Origin: Streptomonospora nanhaiensis
Lineage (GTDB): Bacteria > Actinomycetota > Actinomycetes > Streptosporangiales > Streptosporangiaceae
NCBI RefSeq assembly: GCF_013410565.1
Contig: NZ_JACCFO010000001.1
Location: 496,001 to 560,000, forward strand
DNA: 64,000 nucleotides
Direction: 5' to 3'
Below, in pieces: positions 52,817-61,550 of the stretch. Within the stretch, counting starts at the first letter, position 1. The number at the start of each line of letters is the position of its first letter. The notes below the pieces were generated by a model. It worked only from the letters and a program-made list of their open reading frames with translations. It did no database searches and was not told where the DNA came from. A program made the translations under genes and the position numbers.

Positions 52817-54214
52817 CTACTCCCCACCACCGCCGTCACCGTCGCCGCCCTCGAACACCTCGCCCTCGTCGCGCCTTGACGGCACCATCATCGACAGCAG
52901 CGTGCTCGTGTCCTTGAGGTCCACCGGCAGGGCCGCCACCGCCCCGGTGCCCCGTGCGTAGTCGAGCCGTTGCCGCGGGGTCAGCACCAGTCCGAACTCC
53001 TTGTTCAGTCCGGCGGCCTCCACGAGGTCCAGCATCAGCATCGTGCGCTCGTCCATGGCGACCCGCTCCTCGGCGACCGCCTTGAGCCGGCTGATCAGGG
53101 AGTTGCGCACGGCCACGTCCGGGTAGTGCCGCTCGTCGTCCTCCGAGGTGGCCCCGGGACTGTGGAAGAGGACCGCCCGTGCGATGAGCGCCTGCCGGTG
53201 CACCGGGAGCGCGTCGTCGCCGCGCTGCCGCAGCCATGTGCGCAGGCGTACCGGCCCGCCCTCGGCGGCCGCGAGCCGCGCCAGTTCCGCGAGGACGCCG
53301 TCGGCCCAGGCGAGGCCGGTGGGAGTGGTGTCGAGCAGGTGGATCCGTCCCGGCGACCCTCCGGCCGTGAGGTAGGCGTCCAACCCGAACAGCCTGACCT
53401 TCTTCTGGGGCACGACGCGCAGCCGACGGCGCAGCGCGAGCTCGCCCAGTTCGGCGGCGGCGCAGGCGACGGCGGCCTGGTGGAGATCGTGGACGCCGCC
53501 GTAGCGGTCATGGACGAGCAGAAGGAACTCTTCGGGCAGGGACAGCTGCGGCGGTGCCGCCATGGGCACCGAGCCGTCCGCGGCCGCGTCGTACCCGCCG
53601 GCCGGGGGATCCTGTTCCTCGTCCTCGTCGCCGTTCCAGAGCGCGAGCAGGGGGAAGCAGCAGTACCACCCCATCCATCCGGCCGCCACGAGGGCGACAG
53701 CCCCCGTGGGGGTTTCGCCCCTGCCGACCATGACGATTCCGCCGATGAACAGGCCCAGTGTCACCGGAACGAGGAAGAGAAGGGCCAGGACGACCGTGAG
53801 CCGGGACATGAACGTCGCGGTGCTTTTGACGGCATGCCCCGCCGCCTGCATGACCTCGCGATAACCGGGCTGCCCGGCGGGCGGGGGGTTTCCCGAGCCG
53901 AGCGGGCGCCCGTCGGGGCCGGTGAAGGCGGGCGGAACCGCCTCGCCTCCGGGGAGTCCGTGCGGCCGCGCCGCGCCTGTCGGGGGCAGGGGGGCGCCGG
54001 GCGCGGCGGGGGCCGGCGGCGCGGCCGGCGGTGTCCGCGGGGGGTCGGCCTTGCCGAGCAGAGCCCGCAGCCCGTGCCAGGCGAAGGACGCGGCACCGGC
54101 CCACAGCGCGAGCCACGCGACGAGGTCGATGCCGCCCGGTGCCCACGTGCCCAGGACGAGGACCCCGGCCAGTCCGAAAAGGAGAAGGCTGAGGGCAATG
54201 CGGAATCTCCCCAT
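52817..54214 (-). CDS. Membrane-anchored GPP34 (GOLPH3/Vps74-like) domain protein
   Basis: A 465-residue protein. Two N-terminal transmembrane segments (about 6-50) are followed by a Pro/Ala-rich linker, two more membrane segments (about 135-195), an acidic linker and a GPP34 domain from about 225 (LSLPEEFLLLVHDRYGGVHDL, AAVACAAAELGELALRRRL). In eukaryotes this fold binds phosphoinositides at the Golgi; in actinobacteria the family is abundant and uncharacterised. The tail is Asp/Gly/Glu-rich. ATG 54214 follows GAGAGG; GTG 54220 is an alternative. Confidence 0.75.
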   Translation of the reverse strand: MGRFRIALSLLLFGLAGVLVLGTWAPGGIDLVAWLALWAGAASFAWHGLRALLGKADPPRTPPAAPPAPAAPGAPLPPTGAARPHGLPGGEAVPPAFTGPDGRPLGSGNPPPAGQPGYREVMQAAGHAVKSTATFMSRLTVVLALLFLVPVTLGLFIGGIVMVGRGETPTGAVALVAAGWMGWYCCFPLLALWNGDEDEEQDPPAGGYDAAADGSVPMAAPPQLSLPEEFLLLVHDRYGGVHDLHQAAVACAAAELGELALRRRLRVVPQKKVRLFGLDAYLTAGGSPGRIHLLDTTPTGLAWADGVLAELARLAAAEGGPVRLRTWLRQRGDDALPVHRQALIARAVLFHSPGATSEDDERHYPDVAVRNSLISRLKAVAEERVAMDERTMLMLDLVEAAGLNKEFGLVLTPRQRLDYARGTGAVAALPVDLKDTSTLLSMMVPSRRDEGEVFEGGDGDGGGGE

Positions 54215-54466
54215 GCGCACCTCTCGCTCAGCGCGGGCGGGTTCACAGGGGTAGACGCCCCGGAACGGGACGCGGTTGCGAAAACGGCCGTGCGGCCGCC
54301 GCCGATTCGCGCGGCGTTCTCCGCAATCCCGCGGCGGCGCGCGCGGCGAGCGGGTGTTTCCGGGGACTTCCTCGGGAATCGGCGGCTGCGGTGCCTTTGC
54401 GGGCCGGTTGGCGGCCGCACGGGTCCGCCGGCACCCGGCCAGATCCTCCGCCCAGACCTCCCCGGC

Positions 54467-54844
54467 CTAGACCTCCTCGGTGTCGAACCGCTCGCGGGCG
54501 CGCTCGACGGCGGGCATGTTGGCGGCCGACCAGTCCAGCAGCGCGTCGATGAGGTCCTGGAGGGTCCTGCCCAGCGGTGCGATGCGGTACTCCACGGCCA
54601 GCGGCCGCGTGCTGACGATGACGCGTTCGACCATCCCGTTGCGTTCGAGGCGCCGCAGGGTCGCTGTCAGCGACTTCTGCGTGACGACGGGGATCGCGCG
54701 GCGCAGTTCGTTGAAGCGCAGCGGCCGCTCGCACAGCTGGTCCAGCACCTGGAGCGACCACTTGTCCAGCACCTGGTCCAGCAGTTCGCGGTGCTTGGGG
54801 GTGATTGTGCCGCGTTGGGCGGTGGTATCGGCGGTTTCCTGCAT
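54467..54844 (-). CDS. HxlR-family transcriptional regulator
   Basis: A 125-residue winged-helix regulator of the HxlR/YodB type. LDKWSLQVLDQLCERPLRFNELRRAIPVVTQKSLTATLRRLERNGMVERV is the signature. Members often sense quinones, diamide or aldehydes. No conserved sensor Cys is seen near the N-terminus; a single Cys is present in QLCERP. It is divergent from the RidA-like gene, with a perfect inverted repeat between them. Confidence 0.9.
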   Translation of the reverse strand: MQETADTTAQRGTITPKHRELLDQVLDKWSLQVLDQLCERPLRFNELRRAIPVVTQKSLTATLRRLERNGMVERVIVSTRPLAVEYRIAPLGRTLQDLIDALLDWSAANMPAVERARERFDTEEV

Positions 54845-54871
54845 GACACCTAGTCTCGTTGAAGTTCCCTT

Positions 54872-54888
54872 TGTCTACCAAGTAGACA
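54872..54888. promoter_or_regulatory. HxlR operator between divergent genes
   Basis: TGTCTAC-CAA-GTAGACA, a perfect inverted repeat with 7-base arms, lies in the 82-base space between the HxlR and RidA-like genes. It is the likely site for autoregulation and control of the RidA gene. Confidence 0.65.
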
Positions 54889-54926
54889 TGAGATACCTGT
54901 TTCGGACAAGGGGAAAGGACATTCCC

Positions 54927-55337
54927 ATGGCAGTCCAGATGCTGTCTCCCGAGGGCATGATGCAGCCGGTGCCCTACAACCACGTCTCCATCGGCACGGG
55001 CACCCGCCATGTGCACGTGGCCGGGCAGATCGCGCGCGACGCCGAGGCCAAGCCCGTGGCCACCGGCGACCTCACCGGCCAGGTCGAGCAGGCTCTGCGC
55101 AACACCGCGCGCGGACTGGCCGGGGCGGGCGCGGTCTTCACCGACGTGGTGCGCCTGCGGTTCTTCGTGACCGACTGGAGCCCCGACAAGATGGACGCCT
55201 TCATGGCGGGCATCGACAACGTCGCCGAGGAACTGGGCATCCCGCGCCCGCTGCCGCCGGTCTCGCTCATCGGCGTCGACTACCTCTTCGAGCCCGACGT
55301 GCTCGTCGAGGTCGAGGCGTTCGCCGTGCTCGACTGA
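54927..55337 (+). CDS. RidA-family (YjgF/YER057c/UK114) protein
   Basis: A 136-residue trimeric-type protein of the RidA superfamily, which hydrolyses reactive enamines/imines or acts on aromatic intermediates. Motifs: VAGQIARDAEAKPVATGDLTGQVEQALRN, then VRLRFFVTDWSPD and PPVSLIGVDYLFEPDVLVEVEAFA. The Arg that binds carboxylate in RidA proper is in VVRLRFFV rather than the canonical position, so it may belong to another Rid subgroup. ATG 54927 follows GGAAAGG. Expression is probably under the adjacent HxlR regulator. Confidence 0.9.
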   Translation: MAVQMLSPEGMMQPVPYNHVSIGTGTRHVHVAGQIARDAEAKPVATGDLTGQVEQALRNTARGLAGAGAVFTDVVRLRFFVTDWSPDKMDAFMAGIDNVAEELGIPRPLPPVSLIGVDYLFEPDVLVEVEAFAVLD

Positions 55338-55344
55338 GCCGGGC

Positions 55345-55392
55345 GCACCGGACGGCCCCGGTCCTGCGCGCAGGACCGGGGCCGTCCGGTGC
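55345..55392 (+). terminator. Very strong terminator: perfect 48-base palindrome
   Basis: Arms 55345-55368 and 55369-55392 are perfectly complementary, so the RNA would form a stem of about 22 base pairs with a minimal loop. It begins eight bases after the RidA stop codon and lies before the TetR promoter region. Confidence 0.8.
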
Positions 55393-55434
55393 CCGAGGCG
55401 GTGGAAGGCACCAACCTAAAATCCTAGTCGATTT

Positions 55435-55451
55435 GCCTAAAGGTTTTAGGC
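55435..55451. promoter_or_regulatory. TetR autoregulatory operator
   Basis: GCCTAAA-GGT-TTTAGGC is a perfect inverted repeat 37 bases before the TetR start codon. A second CCTAAAA lies at 55414-55420. The position fits promoter occlusion. Confidence 0.6.
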
Positions 55452-55487
55452 AGTCTACTGTGGGGTGTGGACGCGGGAGGGATGCCC

Positions 55488-56063
55488 ATGGCACGTGCCG
55501 GAATCACCGCCGAACGCCTCGCACAGGCGGGCGCCGAACTCGCCGACGAGATCGGGTTCGACCGGGTCACCGTGTCGGAGCTGGCCCGGCGCTTCGGCGT
55601 CAAGGTCGCCAGCCTCTACTCCCACGTCCGCAACTCCCACGACCTCAAGACCCGTATCGCGCTGGTCGCACTGGAGGAGATGGCCGACCGCGCGTCCGAC
55701 GCCCTGGCCGGGCGCGCCGGCAAGGACGCCCTGGCCGCGTTCGCCGACGTCTACCGCGACTACGCCCGCGAGCACCCGGGCCGCTACGCCGCCGCGCAGT
55801 TCCGGCTCGACGCCGAGACCGCCGCCGCCGCCGCCGGCGCCGGCGCCCGGCACGCCCAGATGACCCGGGCGGTCCTGCGCGGCTACGGCCTGCCCGAGGC
55901 CGAGGAGACCCACGCGGTGCGGCTGCTGGGCAGCGTCTTCCACGGCTACGTGAGCCTGGAACTGGGGGGCGGGTTCAGCCGCAGCGCCCCCGACACCCAG
56001 GAGACGTGGTCGCGCACGATCGACGCCCTGGACGCGCTGCTGCGCAACTGGCCCGACACCTGA
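55488..56063 (+). CDS. TetR-family transcriptional regulator
   Basis: A 191-residue regulator. The HTH is ITAERLAQAGAELADEIGFDRVTVSELARRFGVKVASLYSHVRNSHDLKTRIALVAL. The C-terminal domain resembles the TetR_C_33-type ligand pocket with FHGYVSLELGGGFSR. GGGAGG seven bases before ATG 55488 fixes the start; GTG 55467 and ATG 55482 are in frame. It is followed after 131 bases by an SGNH hydrolase gene that it could control. Confidence 0.9.
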   Translation: MARAGITAERLAQAGAELADEIGFDRVTVSELARRFGVKVASLYSHVRNSHDLKTRIALVALEEMADRASDALAGRAGKDALAAFADVYRDYAREHPGRYAAAQFRLDAETAAAAAGAGARHAQMTRAVLRGYGLPEAEETHAVRLLGSVFHGYVSLELGGGFSRSAPDTQETWSRTIDALDALLRNWPDT

Positions 56064-56194
56064 GTGAGGCCGAGTCCGCGTCCGCCGCCCCTCCGCGCCC
56101 GCGGCCGGTCGCCGCGTATCCCGCCCGCACCCCTGACACCGAGCACCGTGCCGCCGCACGGCGCGCCGCCCACCACCCACCGCAGGTTGCCGCC

Positions 56195-57379
56195 ATGCCC
56201 ACCCCGCACGCCTGGACCACCACACCTATCACCGCCGACCTCGTGCGCGGCGCCCTCGACCTGGAGACCACCGAGCACGGTGTGCGCCCGCACCGGCTCC
56301 CCGCCTGGGCGCGCGCCCAGTGCCCGGACCCGCAGCTGGCCATGGCCGAGGCCCAGCCCTCGGGGGTGCGGATCGCGTTCCGCACGGCGGCCACCGCCGT
56401 CGAGCTGGAGGCGGTGCCCACCCGGGTGGTGTACACGGGCGGGCCCCCGCGCCCCCAGGGCGTGTACGAACTGGTCGTCGACGGCCGCCGCGTCGACGGC
56501 GCCGCCGCTCCCGGCGGCACCACCGTGGCCGTGTCCATGGCCACCGGCGCCCGCGAGGCACGGCCCGGACCGGCGGGCACCCTGCGCTTCGCCGGGCTGC
56601 CCGACCGCGTCAAGGACGTCGAGATCTGGCTGCCCCACAACGAGACCACCGAACTCGTCGCGCTGCGCACCGACGCCCCGGTGGAGCCCCTGCCCGACCG
56701 GGGCCGCCGGGTGTGGCTGCACCACGGGAGCTCCATCAGCCACGGTTCCAACGCCGCCGCTCCCACCGGTATCTGGCCGGCCGTGGCCGCCGCGCGCGGC
56801 GGCGTCGAGCTGGTCAACCTGGGACTGGGCGGCAGCGCCCTGCTCGACCCCTTCACCGCGCGCACCATGCGCGGCACCCCGGCCGACCTGATCAGCCTGA
56901 AGATCGGCATCAACCTGGTCAACCTGGACCTGATGCGGCTGCGCGCCTTCACCCCGGCGGTGCACGGCTTCCTCGACACGATCCGCGAGGGCCACCCCTC
57001 GGCCCCGCTGCTCGTGGTGTCGCCGCTGTACTGCCCCATCCACGAGGACACGCCCGGCCCGGGCGCGTTCGACCTCGACGCGCTGCGCGCCGGCCGGCTG
57101 GGCTTCCGGGCCACCGGCGACCCCGCGGAGCGCGCGGCCGGAAAGCTGACCCTCACGGTGATCCGCGAGGAGCTGGCCCGGATCGTGGCCCAGCGCCAGG
57201 CCGCCGATCCGCACCTGTCCTACCTGGACGGGCTCGACCTCTACGGCCCCGACGACCACGCCGAGCTGCCGCTGCCCGACGCGCTGCACCCCGACGCGGC
57301 CGCGCACCGCCGCATCGGCGAGCGGTTCGCCGAGCGCGTCTTCGCCTCCGGCGGCGCCTTCGCGCCCGCGCGGGGCTAG
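56195..57379 (+). CDS. SGNH/GDSL hydrolase (carbohydrate-esterase-like)
   Basis: A 394-residue, two-domain esterase without a signal peptide. Residues about 1-165 form a beta-sandwich (LPAWARAQCPDPQLAMAEAQPSGVRIAFRTAATAVELE) as in CE2-type acetyl-xylan/glucomannan esterases. The SGNH domain follows with the nucleophile block GSSISHGS, the Gly block NLGLGGSALLD and the C-terminal DALHPDAAAH (Asp and His). Deacetylation of glucomannan or a related oligosaccharide would fit the mannan locus at the window start, but this link is inference. Confidence 0.85.
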   Translation: MPTPHAWTTTPITADLVRGALDLETTEHGVRPHRLPAWARAQCPDPQLAMAEAQPSGVRIAFRTAATAVELEAVPTRVVYTGGPPRPQGVYELVVDGRRVDGAAAPGGTTVAVSMATGAREARPGPAGTLRFAGLPDRVKDVEIWLPHNETTELVALRTDAPVEPLPDRGRRVWLHHGSSISHGSNAAAPTGIWPAVAAARGGVELVNLGLGGSALLDPFTARTMRGTPADLISLKIGINLVNLDLMRLRAFTPAVHGFLDTIREGHPSAPLLVVSPLYCPIHEDTPGPGAFDLDALRAGRLGFRATGDPAERAAGKLTLTVIREELARIVAQRQAADPHLSYLDGLDLYGPDDHAELPLPDALHPDAAAHRRIGERFAERVFASGGAFAPARG

Positions 57380-57408
57380 GTTTCGTCCGCCCTCCAACGT
57401 CCCGCGGG

Positions 57409-57942
57409 TCAGCCGCCCTCGACCAGCGCGAGCAGGCGTTTGGTGGTGCTCCAGTTGCGTACGGTGGCCGGGCCGGGCAGGTAGGAGCCCAGGACGGGCG
57501 TGAGCTTGGCCCGGCCCAGGCCGTTGGGGAAGTAGAGGTACAGCTCCCGTTCGCCGGCCACGAGCTCCTCGGGAGCGTAGGCGGCGGGGTCGAGGGCGGC
57601 CAGCCGGTCGCGGTCCACCGCTGTGTTGAGGAAGGCCACCGCGCACTTGGCGGGATCGCGCACGGCGAAGGGGATGCCGCGGACCACGCGCTGGAGGTCG
57701 GCGGCGGTGCGCGCCATGACCGTGACACTGAGGCCCATCTGCTCGCGCAGGGCGTCCTCGATCGCGGCGGCGATGCGGTCGGGGTCGTCCTCGGCGGCGG
57801 TGAAGGCGGCGTTGCCGCTCTGCAGCAGGGTGCCCACCTCGGTGTAGCCGAGCCCGGAGAGCAGGGCGCGGAGATCGGCCATGGGCACCTTGTTGTGCCC
57901 GCCCACGTTGATGCCGCGCAGCAGCGCCGCGTACCTGGTCAC
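57409..57942 (-). CDS. DUF1697 family protein
   Basis: A 177-residue protein starting with the family signature YAALLRGINVGGHNKVPMADLR and containing LLQSGNAAF and a late NWSTTKRLLAL. The family is widespread and uncharacterised; related structures suggest a nucleotide- or DNA-associated role, not established. The length is standard. It is convergent with the SGNH gene, 29 bases apart. Confidence 0.92.
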   Translation of the reverse strand: MTRYAALLRGINVGGHNKVPMADLRALLSGLGYTEVGTLLQSGNAAFTAAEDDPDRIAAAIEDALREQMGLSVTVMARTAADLQRVVRGIPFAVRDPAKCAVAFLNTAVDRDRLAALDPAAYAPEELVAGERELYLYFPNGLGRAKLTPVLGSYLPGPATVRNWSTTKRLLALVEGG

Positions 57943-58328
57943 CGGTGGTCAACTCCTGCCGTCGTGGAGGGCCGTGCGGCCCGGGAAGGCCCGAATCGGC
58001 AGGTTATCGCGGGGGCGTGACACCGGTGCGCGCCAACGCGCTTGCGCACCGCCGGTGTGAGGCCGGGGGGCCGGCTGGGCACCGGCGGGCGGCGATCGGG
58101 GAGGGGAGGCCCGCACGGGGGTGGCCCCGCCTCCTGGGGGAGCGGGACGCGACTTGTGAAAGGGCCCGGGGGCGGTGTGCGGGAGGGTCGTCTGCAAGGG
58201 CAGGACACCGTTGCTCGGACCGCTGTTTCCGACCTCCTTATAAATCTACGTCGTAAAGGTGCCCGTTTTATTTTTGAAAAATGAATCAACCCCCAAACCC
58301 GCACCGACAACAGGGCCCAAACCGACCC
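57943..58328. other. Intergenic region with a dispersed element
   Basis: Gene-less 386-base space. Its left part is GC-rich; from 58230 it turns AT-rich around the third copy of the dispersed element. Nothing else is recognisable. Confidence 0.4.
58243..58262. repeat. Dispersed 20-base element, copy 3
   Basis: AATCTACGTCGTAAAGGTGC, identical to copy 1 over 20 bases. A T-rich tract follows in both copies (58263-58276; 32723-32741). Confidence 0.6.
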
Positions 58329-59180
58329 CTAACGACCCTTGCCGGCCGGGGCGTCGAGAAGGCCGCGGGTGATGTCGTCGAGGCGCAGGGCGGCGTCGCG
58401 GTCGAAGGCTGTGCCGCTGAGGGGCAGTCGGCGGGTGCGGTCGAAGGCGGTGAAGGGCTCGGCGGGCGGATCGGTCAGCAGGCCGGACATCGGCGGCACC
58501 GCCTTGGCCACCGGGGCGGCGATCACGCGGAAGGCGGCCTTGGTCAGGGCGCGCAGGGGCTGGGGCAGATGGTCGGGCATGCCCGTGGCCACCACTCCCG
58601 GGTTGTATGCGATGTAGCGGACCCGGGAGTGGGGGTGCCGGGCGGCGAAGGCGACGCCGAGCAGGTCGTTGGCGCGGAAGGACTGGAGGGTGGCGGCGGT
58701 GCCGCTGTAGCGGCGCGCCAGTTGGAGGTCGTCCCAGTGGATGCGGCCGAGCGGCACGCCGGGGGTGCCGACGTTGAGGACGACCGGGCGCGGCGCGGCC
58801 TCCAGGGCGGTGCGCAGACCGTGGCTGAGGACGAAGCGGCTCAGGTAGGCGAGCGCGAAGCTGTGCTCGAAGCCCTCGGGGGTGAGGTGGCGGGGGCCCA
58901 GGATCCGGTAGCGGTTGGCGCACAGCACGAGTGCGTCGATGCGGGGATGGGAGTCGAGCAGGGCGGCGGTGAGTTCCCGGGTGGCGGCGACCGAGGTGAG
59001 GTCGGCTTGGAGGAAGGCGGCGCGGTCGGCGGCGCCCCCGTGCGCGGCCGCGGCCAGGAGGGCGCGGCCCTTGGCGGGGGTGCTGCCGACCGCGACGACG
59101 CGGTCCCCGCGGCGCAGATGGTGCAGGGCGAGCCCTTTGCCGAGGCCGTCGGTTCCTCCGGTGATGACGATGGTGCGCAT
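58329..59180 (-). CDS. SDR-like oxidoreductase lacking the YxxxK motif
   Basis: A 283-residue Rossmann protein of the short-chain dehydrogenase/reductase fold. The cofactor loop GGTDGLGKGLALH and the NxG-equivalent LVLCANRYRIL are present. Where the catalytic YxxxK is expected, the aligned segment reads TLQSFRANDLL, with neither Tyr nor Lys, so classical SDR catalysis is doubtful. It is divergent from a TetR regulator with two inverted repeats between them, and so is probably its target. Confidence 0.8.
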   Translation of the reverse strand: MRTIVITGGTDGLGKGLALHHLRRGDRVVAVGSTPAKGRALLAAAAHGGAADRAAFLQADLTSVAATRELTAALLDSHPRIDALVLCANRYRILGPRHLTPEGFEHSFALAYLSRFVLSHGLRTALEAAPRPVVLNVGTPGVPLGRIHWDDLQLARRYSGTAATLQSFRANDLLGVAFAARHPHSRVRYIAYNPGVVATGMPDHLPQPLRALTKAAFRVIAAPVAKAVPPMSGLLTDPPAEPFTAFDRTRRLPLSGTAFDRDAALRLDDITRGLLDAPAGKGR

Positions 59181-59214
59181 TGCGGGTCCTTCCGCTGGGT
59201 CGGCCGACGGATGT

Positions 59215-59229
59215 GGATATTGGATATCC
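59215..59229. promoter_or_regulatory. TetR operator 1 in the SDR/TetR divergent region
   Basis: GGATAT-TGG-ATATCC is a perfect inverted repeat in an AT-rich stretch 35 bases upstream of the SDR-like gene. Confidence 0.6.
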
Positions 59230-59256
59230 GCTTATACGAAGACCGTACCACGAACC

Positions 59257-59271
59257 GGATAAGGTGTATCC
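59257..59271. promoter_or_regulatory. TetR operator 2 in the SDR/TetR divergent region
   Basis: GGATA-AGGTG-TATCC repeats the half-sites of operator 1 with the centre displaced by 42 bases, about four helical turns. It lies 29 bases before the TetR gene and would serve autoregulation. Confidence 0.55.
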
Positions 59272-59299
59272 ACTTTGATGCCGAGCAGGAGAGGGCCGC

Positions 59300-59914
59300 A
59301 TGGGAGAGCCGGGGCAGGGACGCGCGCTGCGGCGCGACGCCGAGGAGAACCGGCGGCGCATCGTTGCCGCGGGCCGGGAGGTGTTCGCCGAGCGGGGGCT
59401 GGGCGCCACCCTCAACGACGTCGCCCACCACGCGGGGCTGGGTGTGGGCACGGTCTACCGGAGGTTCCCCGACAAGCAGGCGCTGGCCGAGGCGGTGTTC
59501 GCCGAGGAGTTGGCGGAGATCGCGGCGATGGCGCGTGCGGCGCTGGGTGCGCCGGACGCGTTCGGGGCGCTGGCGGGGTTCCTGGAGGAGGCGCTGGCGC
59601 GGGCGGAGCGCAGTCGGGGGCTGCGGGAGCTGATGCGTCAGGGCGGGGAGGTGGGTGCGCCGCTGGCGCGTGCACGGGCGGAGATCGCGGCGCACTGCGG
59701 TGAGCTGGTGGAGCGGGCGCGGGAGCAGGGGGCGTTGCGGGAGGGGGTGAGCCAGGCCGACATCGCGCCGATCGCGGCGATGGTGGACGCGGTGATGGCG
59801 CTGCCGGGTGGCGGGGGTCCCCAGGGGTGGCGCCGGTACCTCGTGGTGCTGGTGGACGGGTTGCGGGCGGGGCCGGGTCGGGGGCCGCTGCCGACGGCCG
59901 GGGCGCCGGACTGA
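59300..59914 (+). CDS. TetR-family transcriptional regulator
   Basis: A 204-residue regulator with the HTH NRRRIVAAGREVFAERGLGATLNDVAHHAGLGVGTVYRRFPDKQALAEAVF. The helical C-domain is of the SbtR-like type (EEALARAERSRGLRELM). AGGAGAGGG precedes ATG 59300. It is divergent from the SDR-like gene. Confidence 0.9.
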   Translation: MGEPGQGRALRRDAEENRRRIVAAGREVFAERGLGATLNDVAHHAGLGVGTVYRRFPDKQALAEAVFAEELAEIAAMARAALGAPDAFGALAGFLEEALARAERSRGLRELMRQGGEVGAPLARARAEIAAHCGELVERAREQGALREGVSQADIAPIAAMVDAVMALPGGGGPQGWRRYLVVLVDGLRAGPGRGPLPTAGAPD

Positions 59915-60037
59915 GGCGCGCGGTGGCGGGTTGGGGGTGGGGGTTTTCGGGGTGGGCGGGGGCGCACCGATGGTTTTGGGGGGCGGGGCCGGTCCTAGTC
60001 GGTGTGGGTCCGGACGTCGTGGGCGGGGGTTGTGGTG

Positions 60038-60358
60038 ATGGGCGGTGGCGGTGTGGTGCGGCGCGAGGTGGTGCTGGGCTGCGGTGAGGTGCGCCCCTAT
60101 GAGGCGGCGGTGTGGCGGGACGCGCTGGTGGTGGTGAAGGTGGGTGAGGTGGAGGTCGAGACGTTCGACGGGTCGCGGGCGCGGTTTGGGGCGGGTGCGG
60201 TGCTGTTCTTCGCGGGGTTGCGGTTGCGGTGGCTGCGCAGTACGGGGGCGGTGCCGTTGGTGCTGGTGGCGGTGAGCCGGCGCGGCGGGGGTGGGGCGGG
60301 GGATGGGGGGTCGGGGGTGTGCGAGGGGGCGGCGCCGGGGTCGGAGGATCCGGGGTGA
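60038..60358 (+). CDS. Small cupin-like protein
   Basis: A 106-residue protein whose middle ([65 protein letters not shown]) has the strand-turn pattern of a single-domain cupin. Metal-binding His residues are absent. The C-terminus is a Gly-rich tail. The start ATG 60038 is tentative. It precedes the sigma-factor gene by 175 bases on the same strand. Confidence 0.6.
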   Translation: MGGGGVVRREVVLGCGEVRPYEAAVWRDALVVVKVGEVEVETFDGSRARFGAGAVLFFAGLRLRWLRSTGAVPLVLVAVSRRGGGGAGDGGSGVCEGAAPGSEDPG

Positions 60359-60533
60359 GGGTGGTGACGCCGCCGCCGGGGTGGCGGGTGATGCCGAGCA
60401 TGGCGCCGGCGGGTGTCAGGAATCCGGGAAGATTGGGGGTCCCGCGGTTTGTCACCCCCCGCGGCTAGGGTGGGGTGAAGGTCACATAACCAGCGAAAAG
60501 GCGGCCTTCGGGCGGCGCCGGAGGGGCACACCC

Positions 60534-61550
60534 ATGAGCGAACTCACCGCGGAGTCGGGGCGGCAGGTGCCGGCGCAGGGTTCGGCCGAGCTGGCCGACC
60601 AGTTGGAGGGCTTCCGTGTGGAGCTGACCGGTTACTGCTACCGCATGCTGGGATCGGCCTTTGAGGCCGAGGACGCCGTGCAGGAGGCCATGGTGCGGGC
60701 GTGGCGGGCCTATGACCGCTTCGAGCACCGGTCGTCGCTGCGGTCGTGGCTGTACCGGATCGCCACCAACACGTGTCTGGACGCGCTGAAGGGCCGGGAG
60801 CGGCGGGCGCGGCCGGTCGACATGGGCCCGGCGGGCGGCAGTGAGCCGGTGCTGGGTCCGGCGCTGGGCGAGGACGTGTGGGTGGAGCCGTTCCCCGATG
60901 CGCGGGCGCTGCCGGGGTCGGGGGATCCGGCCGAGGAGGTGGCGCTGCGCGACAGTGTGCGGTTGGCGTTTGTCGCGGCGCTGCAGCATCTGGCGCCGCG
61001 GCAGCGGGCGGTGCTGATCTTGCGGGAGGTGCTGGCGTGGCGGGCGGCGGAGGTGGCCGAGCTGCTGGGGACGAGTGTGGCCTCGGTGAACAGCGCGCTG
61101 CAGCGGGCGCGGGCGACGTTGGCGGCGGCGGGTGATCTGGGTGGTACGGAGCCGCTGCGGCCGGGCGACGGCGCGCAGCAGGAGCTGCTGCGGCGTTATG
61201 TGGCGGCGTTTGAGTCCTATGACCTGGAGGCGTTGACGGCGGTGCTGCGTGAGGACGCCACGCTGTCGATGCCGCCCTATGCGCTGTGGCTGCGGGGGGC
61301 GCCCGACATCTGTGCGTGGATGCTGGGGCCGGGGCACGGGTGCCGGGGGTCGCGGCTGGTGCCGGTGGCGGCCAACGGCACGGCGGCGTTCGGGCAGTAC
61401 CGGCCGGTGCCGGGCAGGGGGTTTGAGCCGTGGGCGTTGCAGGTGATCGAGGTGCGCGGGGGGCGGATCAGCGCGTTGAACTCGTTTTTGGACACGGAGC
61501 GGCTGTTTCCGCTGTTCGGTCTGCCGGCGGAGTTGGCCGCCGCGCGTTAG
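60534..61550 (+). CDS. ECF sigma factor with SnoaL-like C-terminal domain (SigG type)
   Basis: A 338-residue sigma factor. Region 2: [56 protein letters not shown]. Region 4: LPARQRAVL-like block read here as [44 protein letters not shown]. The C-terminal 130 residues have the SnoaL/NTF2-like fold ([31 protein letters not shown]) that regulates sigma activity in this group. The length and architecture match the SigG/SigJ-type factors. GGAGGGGC before ATG 60534. Confidence 0.9.
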   Translation: MSELTAESGRQVPAQGSAELADQLEGFRVELTGYCYRMLGSAFEAEDAVQEAMVRAWRAYDRFEHRSSLRSWLYRIATNTCLDALKGRERRARPVDMGPAGGSEPVLGPALGEDVWVEPFPDARALPGSGDPAEEVALRDSVRLAFVAALQHLAPRQRAVLILREVLAWRAAEVAELLGTSVASVNSALQRARATLAAAGDLGGTEPLRPGDGAQQELLRRYVAAFESYDLEALTAVLREDATLSMPPYALWLRGAPDICAWMLGPGHGCRGSRLVPVAANGTAAFGQYRPVPGRGFEPWALQVIEVRGGRISALNSFLDTERLFPLFGLPAELAAAR

